The notes under the pieces: generated by a model | Seen by the model: the letters and a program-made list of their open reading frames with translations, nothing else | Database searches by the model: none | Told to the model about the DNA's origin: nothing | Translations under genes and position numbers: made by a program | Shown: in pieces, positions 1 to 6,067 of the stretch | Layout: each line of letters starts with the position of its first letter | Position numbering within the stretch: the first letter of the stretch is position 1 | DNA from: an uncultured Methylobacillus sp. | GTDB lineage: Bacteria > Pseudomonadota > Gammaproteobacteria > Burkholderiales > Methylophilaceae | NCBI GenBank assembly: GCA_946478865.1 | Contig: CAMLDO010000062.1 | Coordinates: forward strand, 1 to 8,027 | Reading direction: 5' to 3' | DNA: 8,027 nucleotides

Positions 1-48
1 GGACTCATAATCCGTTGGTGCTGGGTTCGACTCCCAGGGGGCCCACCA
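1..48 (+). tRNA. 3' half of a CAT-anticodon tRNA, probably tRNA-Ile2 (lysidine-modified type)
   Basis: The window opens inside the anticodon stem. The anticodon loop CTCATAA lies at 4-10 with anticodon CAT at 6-8. The 3' anticodon-stem strand TCCGT follows, then a 5-nt variable loop, then a T arm with CTGGG/CCCAG stem (21-25 and 33-37) around TTCGACT. The 3' acceptor strand GGGGCCC (38-44), discriminator A and an encoded CCA (46-48) close the gene. A CAT anticodon fits elongator Met, initiator Met or Ile2. The G/C-only acceptor and the stem sequence next to the loop resemble Ile2 (E. coli Ile2 also ends GGGGCC-A-CCA), so Ile2 is preferred. The 5' half is outside the window, so identity is not settled. 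Confidence 0.9.
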
Positions 49-54
49 ATATAG

Positions 55-93
55 ACGGCTGACATGTATTTCATGTTGGCCGTTTTTATTTTT
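55..93 (+). terminator. Intrinsic terminator of the tRNA transcript
   Basis: A 12-bp stem (55-66 with 72-83, two G-U wobbles) encloses the 5-nt loop TATTT and is followed immediately by TTTTATTTTT (84-93). It begins only 6 nt after the tRNA CCA end, which is a typical layout for the end of a tRNA transcription unit. Confidence 0.9.
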
Positions 94-295
94 GCATTCA
101 TCAAACCTTTTTCATAAATCGGAGCAGCAGTCAAAAGCATCTGCCCTCCATGTTTTTTCATCCCCTCAGAGCGCATTGTTTTAACATTTTTGATCTCTTC
201 TAGTCGTCTTCAAGTCATTCATTTTTCTGCAATGTACCAACAATAGGATGGGGAGGTTTTCGCCTACATAACCTAATTAGAAGAGGTAACAAGAT
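94..295. other. Intergenic leader between tRNA terminator and the beta-propeller gene
   Basis: These 202 bp are AT-rich and have no open frame worth calling. They hold a Shine-Dalgarno-like AGAGGT at 282-287 and a weak inverted repeat AGGTT/AACCT (254-258 and 270-274, 11-nt spacer). No convincing -35/-10 pair stands out. The promoter of the beta-propeller gene must lie here because the tRNA transcript ends at about 93. Confidence 0.5.
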
Positions 296-1765
296 ATGAA
301 ACGCAAGCTTTTAATGGCACTGATTGCCACTGCATTCTCGCTCAATGCGGTTGCAGCAGATCCTACTATCTCGTTTGCAAAAAAATGGACGCATGGCCAT
401 GTGGGTCAGGCGGCGGAAATTTTAGCTTTTGATCATAAAACCAATACCGTTTGGGTGGCTGGTGTTCAAGGCGTCGATGTACTCAATGCAGACAATGGGG
501 AGCTTATCAAGCATATTGATGTTACCCCTTATGGCGCTATTAATAGTGTTGCGATTCATAACGGCTTGGCGGCGTTTGCAATCGAAGCCATGCCTGATCG
601 CCGGAATCCTGGGCACGTGGTTTTTTATGACACCAAGACACGTGAGCTGAGCAAAGGTATTAATCAGGTAGAAGTCGGATCCCTTCCGGACATGCTGACT
701 TTCACCCATGACGGCAGCAAATTGCTTGTCGTTAATGAGGGGACGCCCAATGCCGTAGCCGCAGATTCAACCAGTCCGGCTACGCCCTACAGTGGTGTCG
801 ATCCGGCAGGTACCGTAAGCATCATTGATATGGCAAGCCGTGCTGTTATTGCGACGGCAGACCCGGCTGTAGCTCCGGTTTCCGGGGAACATATTCGTAA
901 CAACGTCGGCATGAATTTCGAGCCCGAGTATCTCGCAGTCAATCAAGACGATACCAAGGCTTACGTTACCCTGCAGGAAGCAAATGCCGTAGGTGTTCTC
1001 GATCTTGAATCCAATGAGTTCGTCGGTGTGGTTGGTCTGGGGCTGAAGGACTTTAGCCTGGCTGATAACGGCTTCGGTAGCAGCAATTTCATCGATCCTA
1101 GCGATGAAGATCCCAAGGAGGCACCGGTTACTTTGCTGCGTTCCAGCCAGGTCAAGGGTTTGTACCAGCCGGATAGTGTTGCTGCCTATCAGTTCAAGGG
1201 GGCAACTTATCTGGTGATGGCAAATGAAGGCGACTCGCGTGAAGATGATGGCGATAAAAAACGAGTCAAGGATGTAGCGGCCCTCCTGGCTGCAGCTCCT
1301 TCGGATCTGAAGCGCCTTAACATCTCCACCGTAGACTCTACCCCGGGCGATCTGGTTACTTTCGGCGGCCGCTCATTCTCCATCCGCGATGAGGCAGGAA
1401 ACATTGTCTATGACAGCGGAAATCTGCTGGAAGTAGCGGCAATAGAGCGTGGAGTTTATGACGACAAGCGCAGTGACGATAAAGGCGTGGAACCGGAAGG
1501 CGTGACTTTGCTGGATATTGGTGGTCGCACCTACGCTTTCATTGGTCTGGAACGTACCAAGAAAGCTGCCGTGGCTGTGTTTGATATCACCAACCCGGTA
1601 GAGACCAGCTTTGTCGATATGATCGTTTCCGATAGCGATATCGCGCCGGAAGGTCTGACGGCTTACCACTATCGCGGCAATTTCTACCTGGGATTCTCGA
1701 GCGAGGTATCCAACACGACTTCGCTTTATCAGGTTGAGCGCGTACTGCCGCAATCTGCACAGTAA
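296..1765 (+). CDS. Exported choice-of-anchor I family beta-propeller protein
   Basis: A 489-residue secreted or periplasmic protein. Residues 1-20 form a classic Sec signal peptide (MKRK, hydrophobic core, cleavage likely after AVA at 18-20). The mature part has repeated beta-propeller strands, such as a VWVAG strand near 52-56 and LLVVNEGTPN near 143-152. Family-typical blocks are GLYQPDSVAAY (288-298), YLVMANEGDSRED (305-317), GGRSFSIRD (357-365), RSDDKGVEPEGV (392-403), YAFIGLER (413-420) and APEGL (450-454). These match the choice-of-anchor I family, often loosely labelled alkaline phosphatase or YVTN-repeat surface protein. The exact activity is not known, and I see no C-terminal sorting or anchor segment, so it is probably soluble after export. 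The start is supported by AGAGGT 8 nt upstream of ATG. It stands alone between two terminators, so it is probably monocistronic. I recognise no Pho box or clear promoter in its 200 bp leader. Confidence 0.9.
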   Translation: MKRKLLMALIATAFSLNAVAADPTISFAKKWTHGHVGQAAEILAFDHKTNTVWVAGVQGVDVLNADNGELIKHIDVTPYGAINSVAIHNGLAAFAIEAMPDRRNPGHVVFYDTKTRELSKGINQVEVGSLPDMLTFTHDGSKLLVVNEGTPNAVAADSTSPATPYSGVDPAGTVSIIDMASRAVIATADPAVAPVSGEHIRNNVGMNFEPEYLAVNQDDTKAYVTLQEANAVGVLDLESNEFVGVVGLGLKDFSLADNGFGSSNFIDPSDEDPKEAPVTLLRSSQVKGLYQPDSVAAYQFKGATYLVMANEGDSREDDGDKKRVKDVAALLAAAPSDLKRLNISTVDSTPGDLVTFGGRSFSIRDEAGNIVYDSGNLLEVAAIERGVYDDKRSDDKGVEPEGVTLLDIGGRTYAFIGLERTKKAAVAVFDITNPVETSFVDMIVSDSDIAPEGLTAYHYRGNFYLGFSSEVSNTTSLYQVERVLPQSAQ

Positions 1766-1783
1766 TTTTCCGAGCATGCTGAG

Positions 1784-1808
1784 AAAAAGGCCCTTTGAGG
1801 GCCTTTTT
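1784..1808 (+). terminator. Intrinsic, probably bidirectional terminator after the beta-propeller gene
   Basis: A perfect 11-bp stem (1784-1794, AAAAAGGCCCT, with 1798-1808, AGGGCCTTTTT) has a 3-nt TTG loop. The T run in the 3' arm serves + strand transcription, and the A run in the 5' arm becomes a U run for the - strand. It starts 18 nt after the TAA stop at 1763-1765, so it separates this gene from the small gene downstream. Confidence 0.93.
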
Positions 1809-1895
1809 CTTTGGAGATGTCACAAATTTTTAATGGAAGAGCACTGGAGCCTGCACTATCGTAATAGTTGTATTGGGTATTGGTATGGCGGGGAT

Positions 1896-2123
1896 ATGAA
1901 AATAAAGACTCCAAGCGATGCGTATTTGCTGAAGGCAAAAGCTCTTTCGGAAGGGGAAGCGGAGCGAGTGCTTTCCAGGATCAGCGGTAAACTGCGCAGA
2001 AGGCATGATCGGGACAAGATATTTAATCTGGAAGCCATCGCCATCCAGCTTGAGTTGGAAGATGAGCAACTCGAGGAGTGGCGAGAAAAGATGGCGATGA
2101 TCCGGAAAAAGGGTAAAGCTTAA
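1896..2123 (+). CDS. Small charged helical protein of unknown function (75 aa)
   Basis: I place the start at ATG 1896, giving a 75-residue protein that begins MKIKTPSDAYLLKAKALSEG. The frame stays open upstream to 1734, but that part crosses the preceding terminator hairpin and reads like non-coding sequence (Cys/Trp/His-rich). An alternative ATG at 1833 would add 21 residues and has no well-placed ribosome-binding site. The SD-like GGCGGGG at 1887-1893 sits close to the chosen ATG, so the start is only moderately sure. The product is almost all predicted helix, rich in Glu/Lys/Arg: a KLRRRHDRDK basic patch (32-41) is followed by an acidic-amphipathic stretch LELEDEQLEEWREKM. There is no signal peptide or membrane segment, so it should be cytoplasmic. 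It resembles short conserved hypothetical proteins of betaproteobacteria; I know no function. It converges with the PAP2 gene. Confidence 0.65.
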   Translation: MKIKTPSDAYLLKAKALSEGEAERVLSRISGKLRRRHDRDKIFNLEAIAIQLELEDEQLEEWREKMAMIRKKGKA

Positions 2124-2150
2124 GGCGCTTGCCGAGAATTAAGCATCATC

Positions 2151-2170
2151 GTTGTCCCATGAGGGATAAC
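2151..2170. other. Hairpin in the convergent intergenic gap
   Basis: GTTGTCCC (2151-2158) pairs with GGGATAAC (2163-2170), 8 bp with one G-U, around the 4-nt loop ATGA. It lies between the converging ends of the 75-residue gene (2123) and the PAP2 gene (2208), where a terminator is expected. No T run follows on either strand, so it is at best a weak or Rho-assisted termination or RNA-end-protecting structure. Confidence 0.4.
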
Positions 2171-2207
2171 ATCGATGGCAAACTGGCTCGGCCCTTATTG
2201 GCTGCGC

Positions 2208-2903
2208 CTACTTGAGCCCAATCACGTGCAAGACTCTTTCCCCGGTTTTGCGCATATCCGCAAAATAGGTACTGGTCTGGAACGCGATGATGAATGCCAA
2301 AGCGAAGAAAATGGCTTTGTGATCAATGGAGAAGCGGCTGATGCGCGAATAAATGGGATCTGAAATGCGCGTGCAGCGATGGAAAAAATAAGTGCACAGA
2401 AGCCCGATGGCCGCCCCGGCAATCAAGTCGCTCAGATAATGATAGCCACCGTAAAGCCGCGGAAAAGAAATCACGACGATCGCCCAGACGAAGGCGAAAA
2501 TGCCCGCTCGGCGCGAAGCGAGCCAGATGCCTAGGGCCAAGGCGAAAGCCAGGCCGGCGGTATCGCTAGGGAACGAGCTCCAGTCATTGGTATAGCCGCC
2601 GGCGGGCAGCATGAAATGGAAGCTGCCGTCGAGTGCCGGGCGGGGGCGGTGAGGGCTGATGTTTTGGATCAGACGCGTCATGACCAGTGCTATGAAGCCG
2701 CCGAGCATTGCGTTGACGACTGCTTTGCGGTTGCGTGATTCACCTTGATTGTCCGCAAACCAGAGGCCGACCAGAATGGCCATCAGCGGCATCATCTTGA
2801 AGGAGTTGAGCTGGAAGATTTCCAGGATTGTTCGATCAAACCACGAGGATTTTCCGGCAAAGCTGTTCACGAACTGCATGATGACGATATCGAGTTCGTT
2901 CAT
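2208..2903 (-). CDS. PAP2-family membrane phosphatase (variant active site)
   Basis: A 231-residue integral membrane protein of the PAP2 (type 2 phosphatidic acid phosphatase) superfamily, whose members remove phosphate from lipid phosphates or pyrophosphates such as undecaprenyl pyrophosphate at the inner membrane. Visible signature parts are HRPRP at 85-89 (motif C1), SSFPSDTAG at 109-117 (motif C2) and PRLYGGYHYLSD at 148-159 (motif C3, with R149, H155 and D159 in the usual spacing). In C2 the canonical PSGH/PSDH histidine is Thr115. Hydrophobic segments lie near 36-50, 65-80, 115-129, 134-147, 158-174 and 198-213. The ATG at 2903 is chosen because GGAGGGG lies just upstream; a longer TTG start at 2921 would overlap that site. 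It lies 96 bp downstream of the YihY gene on the same strand and may have its own promoter. The substrate cannot be told from sequence. Confidence 0.88.
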   Translation of the reverse strand: MNELDIVIMQFVNSFAGKSSWFDRTILEIFQLNSFKMMPLMAILVGLWFADNQGESRNRKAVVNAMLGGFIALVMTRLIQNISPHRPRPALDGSFHFMLPAGGYTNDWSSFPSDTAGLAFALALGIWLASRRAGIFAFVWAIVVISFPRLYGGYHYLSDLIAGAAIGLLCTYFFHRCTRISDPIYSRISRFSIDHKAIFFALAFIIAFQTSTYFADMRKTGERVLHVIGLK

Positions 2904-2908
2904 GATTT

Positions 2909-2915
2909 CCCCTCC
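2909..2915 (-). promoter_or_regulatory. Ribosome-binding site of the PAP2 gene
   Basis: GGAGGGG on the - strand is separated from ATG 2903-2901 by AAATC. It is the only near-consensus Shine-Dalgarno among the - strand genes here, and it decides for the ATG rather than the in-frame upstream TTG. The strong site suggests translation independent of the operon upstream. Confidence 0.8.
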
Positions 2916-2969
2916 AGGCAATTGCGTGTGTCGTTATGGTTTTCATATTATTGACACAATACTCTTCCT

Positions 2970-2984
2970 GCACAGAGCCTGTGC
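2970..2984. other. Short perfect hairpin between YihY and PAP2 genes
   Basis: GCACAG (2970-2975) pairs with CTGTGC (2979-2984) around a 3-nt loop. It begins 16 nt after the stop of the YihY-cNMP gene (3000-3002) on the - strand. No T run follows, so it does not meet intrinsic-terminator criteria. It could be an attenuating or mRNA-end structure, or chance. Confidence 0.3.
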
Positions 2985-2999
2985 TTTCACGATGCAAAA

Positions 3000-4268
3000 T
3001 CAGGGAGAGGGGAGGGGATGCTCCTCGCGAACGGTGCGGAGCTGAAGCGCCATGGAGCGCAGAAATTTCATCGCAATCTGCGGTTCTTCGATCAGCATGG
3101 TTTCCAGATTTTCCGAGGAGATATTGAGAATTTCGGCGTTCTCGGACATGACCACCGCATTCATGGAGCGCTGCGTGTTTGCCAGCAAGGCCATCTCGCC
3201 GAAATATTCCCCGGGCTGAATAATGCGTATGCGCTTCCCTTGCTGCTGAATCTCCACCTGCCCGGAAAGCAGGTAGAACATTTCGTTTCCAGGCTCTCCG
3301 GCCTGAAAGATATGGTCGCCTTTGCGAAAATTTCTGCCAAAAATTTTCATGAGCCGGTCGAGATAAGCCGTTCTATGCGAGGCATCGCTAAAGAGGCCCT
3401 TGAGCAGCAGCACTTCCTTTTTGCGTAATGTCGCAATCAATTCCGTTCCCAGCAGAAATGCGGCAAAGCTGTAATAGAGCCAGCCGATGGCGATAAACAT
3501 GTTTTTCATGCCGCCAAAAATGGTGCCGTAAGATTGCTTGAGGAACAGGAAAAGCTCGAATGCGGGACGCATCGCTACCCACAATGCTGCCGTAACCAGC
3601 GATCCGATCAGGATGTGGCGTAAATGGAGCCGTACAGGGAAGAAGATTCTGTAGAAGATCGCGAGCATGGCCGTGCTGAGCACAATCGAGGACAGCGTAT
3701 TGAGCAGCCTGGCCGACACAAAGTCGGGGCGGAGAAAAGTGACCAGCTTCTCCAGCATGATGCCGCTGAAAGTGAAAAGGAAAAGCAGGATCAGAATTCC
3801 CAGCACGGAGACAGAGTCGGTGGCTGCACGGCGTATGAAGGACGGAATTTCGGTGATCGACGAGATAGTCTGGAATGAAGCACGCAAGGCGCCTGCGAGC
3901 GGCGTGATCGCCCAGAACAGGGCAAACAGGCCGAATGCGCCCCATACCGCCTTATGACGCGAGAGATTGAATACCTCGACCATGATGCGCTGGCTGAATT
4001 CCGGTACGAGGTTGCTGGTCAGGATGGCGAGCTGGACGATCGCATAATTCGATGAAATCACCAGATGGCTGAGCAGGAAGAACATCAGCAGCGCCAGCGG
4101 GATCAGCGCAAATAGCGCGTAAAAGGCCAGCGAGGCGGAAATGCTGAAGCCATGATGGCGCTGAAACGCCGTCAGAGTCTCCCGAATCACGAAGAAGGGC
4201 GTTTTATAGCTCTGCCGGATCAAGGTTTCGCGTGTGCGATCCACGGCATGTCTGATGGGCACCGGCAT
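3000..4268 (-). CDS. YihY/BrkB-family membrane protein fused to a cyclic-nucleotide-binding domain
   Basis: A 422-residue two-part protein. Residues about 25-285 are a YihY/virulence-factor-BrkB membrane domain (the family once called RNase BN). It has about six hydrophobic segments near 43-70, 108-127, 153-173, 188-208, 217-235 and 256-278, and the family's early SLAFYALFALIPL stretch (46-58). Residues about 305-415 form a cytoplasmic cNMP-binding (Crp-type) domain: FRKGDHIFQAGEPGNEMFYLLSGQ-type beta-roll entry (314-337), then a phosphate-binding cassette with FGEMALL (356-362) and R367. The usual small residue two positions after the Arg is Met369. E358 and R367, which contact ribose and phosphate in known cAMP binders, are present. 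The DNA-binding helix-turn-helix of Crp is absent. The gene begins 15 nt after the permease stop with no clear Shine-Dalgarno, implying coupled translation. YihY function is unsettled; a nucleotide-gated membrane role is inference. Confidence 0.9.
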   Translation of the reverse strand: MPVPIRHAVDRTRETLIRQSYKTPFFVIRETLTAFQRHHGFSISASLAFYALFALIPLALLMFFLLSHLVISSNYAIVQLAILTSNLVPEFSQRIMVEVFNLSRHKAVWGAFGLFALFWAITPLAGALRASFQTISSITEIPSFIRRAATDSVSVLGILILLFLFTFSGIMLEKLVTFLRPDFVSARLLNTLSSIVLSTAMLAIFYRIFFPVRLHLRHILIGSLVTAALWVAMRPAFELFLFLKQSYGTIFGGMKNMFIAIGWLYYSFAAFLLGTELIATLRKKEVLLLKGLFSDASHRTAYLDRLMKIFGRNFRKGDHIFQAGEPGNEMFYLLSGQVEIQQQGKRIRIIQPGEYFGEMALLANTQRSMNAVVMSENAEILNISSENLETMLIEEPQIAMKFLRSMALQLRTVREEHPLPSP

Positions 4269-4283
4269 GAATGTGGTAAATGC

Positions 4284-5612
4284 TCAGTTAAGGTAACGGA
4301 AGTAAATATACACATGGCTCAGCACGATGCTGAGCAACATCAGCGGGAACGCCATCAGCAGAAACGGTACGAAGCGGATGGGGTGGCCGGCACGGTCGGC
4401 GAAACCTGCGATGATCAGGTTTGCGCTGGCGCCGATCAGGGTGCCGTTACCACCGAGACAGGCTCCCAATGCAAGAGACCACCATAAAGGATTCAAATTC
4501 TCGGGTCCGAATATGGAAGCCATATTGTGGATCACGGGGATCATTGTCGCCACGAACGGGATATTGTCGACGAATGCGGAGAGCAGCGCCGATACCCAGA
4601 GAATGGCAAGCGCCGTCGCAGTATAGTCCCCGCCTGTCAGTGTAATGATGGTTTCCGAAAGCCACTTCAGCACGCCGGCATGCTCGATGCCGGCGACCAC
4701 CACGAAAAGCCCGATGAAAAAGAAAATGGTGACCCATTCCACCTCGGCCAGCGTGCGATGCACCTGATGCGATTGTTCCTCCATGGGCGAGCCGACGGTG
4801 CGCAGCAGTAACAGCGTTGCCGCTCCGAAAAGCGCGATGGTCGCGGGCTCGAGATGCAACTGATGCGAGATTGCAAAACCGATGATGACCAAGGTAATGA
4901 TCATCAGCGATTGTTTGAGCAGACGCATGTCCTGGATCGCTTCACGCGCATTGAAGCTCATGACCTGCGCGCGGTCTTCGGCGGTGGCGGACATTTTGCG
5001 TCCCCAGATGAAATAGATCGGAACCAGGGTCGACAGCAGGACAATCGCCGAGATCGGGGCGAGATTGTAGAGGAAGTCCATGAAGCTGAGCCCTGCAGCG
5101 GAGCCGATCATGATGTTCGGCGGATCTCCGATGAGGGTAGAAGTCCCACCGATATTCGACGCAAAAATCGTGACGAACAGAAAAGGATAGGGCGATATTC
5201 GTAGGGCTTGGGTAATCAGCAGTGTGACAGGGGTCACCAGCATCACTGTCGTGACATTGTCGAGCAGCGCGGAAAAAGCCGCGGTAACCACGCCCAGCAT
5301 TGCCAGCAGCCACCACGGGTCAGCCTTGACCGCTTTTGCCGAGACAACGGCTACATATTGGAATACGCCACTTTTCTGAGTCAGCGCGACTATGACCATC
5401 ATGCCCGTGAGCAAACCGAGTGTGTTGAAATCAATCCCCTCGACTGCCTGTTGCTGAGTGATTACTCCGCTCAGAATCATGACGCAAGCGCCAAGCAGGG
5501 CGATGACCGCGCGATTGATCTTTTCAGTCACGATGGCTGCATAGGTCAGGAGGAAAATCGATACTGAAACGGCCATGGGGCCGAAACTACTGATCAGCGA
5601 GTGGTGGGTCAT
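4284..5612 (-). CDS. ArsB/NhaD-type Ion Transporter superfamily permease
   Basis: A 442-residue inner-membrane transporter of the Ion Transporter superfamily (ArsB/NhaD/SLC13-like, also related to the human P protein). It shows the internal pseudo-duplication of the family. In the first half, SALLDNVTTVML (114-125) precedes NIGGTSTLIGDPPNIMIG (153-170). In the second half, SAFVDNIPFVATM (345-357) precedes LGGNGTLIGASANLI (386-400). The two D-N pairs (D118-N119, D349-N350) and the two glycine-rich re-entrant loops mark the ion/substrate site. Around 10-12 hydrophobic segments are visible. The substrate (Na+/H+, arsenite, or an organic or inorganic anion) cannot be assigned: no ars or other diagnostic genes are adjacent. 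Its ATG overlaps the CBS-protein stop by 4 nt, so translation is coupled, and the CBS protein is the natural candidate regulator. Confidence 0.9.
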   Translation of the reverse strand: MTHHSLISSFGPMAVSVSIFLLTYAAIVTEKINRAVIALLGACVMILSGVITQQQAVEGIDFNTLGLLTGMMVIVALTQKSGVFQYVAVVSAKAVKADPWWLLAMLGVVTAAFSALLDNVTTVMLVTPVTLLITQALRISPYPFLFVTIFASNIGGTSTLIGDPPNIMIGSAAGLSFMDFLYNLAPISAIVLLSTLVPIYFIWGRKMSATAEDRAQVMSFNAREAIQDMRLLKQSLMIITLVIIGFAISHQLHLEPATIALFGAATLLLLRTVGSPMEEQSHQVHRTLAEVEWVTIFFFIGLFVVVAGIEHAGVLKWLSETIITLTGGDYTATALAILWVSALLSAFVDNIPFVATMIPVIHNMASIFGPENLNPLWWSLALGACLGGNGTLIGASANLIIAGFADRAGHPIRFVPFLLMAFPLMLLSIVLSHVYIYFRYLN

Positions 5613-6067
5613 TGCGTCGATACTGAATTCATTAGGTGAGCGAGAAGCAGGCGGCGACTGAGCATCCCGCGCAGTTGGCCCTGGGCGTCCAGCACAGGTA
5701 GTGGGGCATTGGCACGGGACAGCAAAAGCGCTGCTTCCAGCAAAGGGCAGTTGTCGCGAAGTGTGGATTCGGGTTGATGCATCAGTTCTTTGGCCGATGT
5801 CTCATATAACGCTGTCAGCGCGTTGGAAAGCAGGTAGTCGGCGTCGCCGACAAAGCTCAAGTCGGCAAGGCCCCCGTCAATCTTGGCGCTGACAGGAAGC
5901 AGTGCTTTCATCAGGTCGTTGATGCTGAGTATTCCCACGAGCCCGGAGCTGTCGCACACAGGCAGGTGATTGAAGCCGTGATCGATGAGCAAGCGAAGCG
6001 CGTCGAGCGCAGGAGTGCCGGGCGATATGCAAATCGGTGTGTCGAGAGAAATGGCGGCTATCGTCAT
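5609..6067 (-). CDS. Stand-alone tandem CBS-domain protein
   Basis: A 152-residue soluble protein made almost wholly of two CBS motifs, about residues 8-58 and 93-146, forming one Bateman module. CBS pairs commonly sense AMP, ATP, S-adenosylmethionine or similar ligands and regulate linked enzymes or transporters. CBS1 ends with the ribose-contact pattern G-I-L-S-I-N-D (45-51), including D51. The matching place in CBS2 (GMLSRRL, 134-140) has lost the Asp, so perhaps only one site is competent. The linker (59-92) is longer than usual. No catalytic or DNA-binding domain is fused. The start ATG overlaps the stop of the upstream hydrolase (ATGA, 6067-6064), and the stop overlaps the permease start in the same way, so this protein is produced in coupling with both. 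Regulating the permease is the simplest hypothesis, not shown by sequence. Confidence 0.88.
   Translation of the reverse strand: MTIAAISLDTPICISPGTPALDALRLLIDHGFNHLPVCDSSGLVGILSINDLMKALLPVSAKIDGGLADLSFVGDADYLLSNALTALYETSAKELMHQPESTLRDNCPLLEAALLLSRANAPLPVLDAQGQLRGMLSRRLLLAHLMNSVSTQ

Noticed and set aside
1..48. tRNA 3' end as an integration (att) site for a mobile element
   Set aside because: No integrase, no direct repeat of the tRNA end, and ordinary housekeeping-type genes follow.
209..234. Pho-box-like pattern (AAGTCAT ... CTGCAAT) upstream of the beta-propeller gene
   Set aside because: Both halves differ from CTGTCAT-type repeats and the spacing is 8 rather than 4 bp.
284..292. Nine-base word AGGTAACAA shared with 7207-7215
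   Set aside because: One copy is part of a Shine-Dalgarno region; a 9-base match in 8 kb of AT-rich intergenic DNA is easily chance.
1373..1777. 134-residue - strand frame inside the beta-propeller gene
   Set aside because: It overlaps a well-supported gene, crosses its end and shows no recognisable domain.
1734..1895. Long N-terminal extension of the 75-residue protein
   Set aside because: It would start inside the previous gene, cross a strong terminator hairpin, and has no family-like sequence or good ribosome-binding site.
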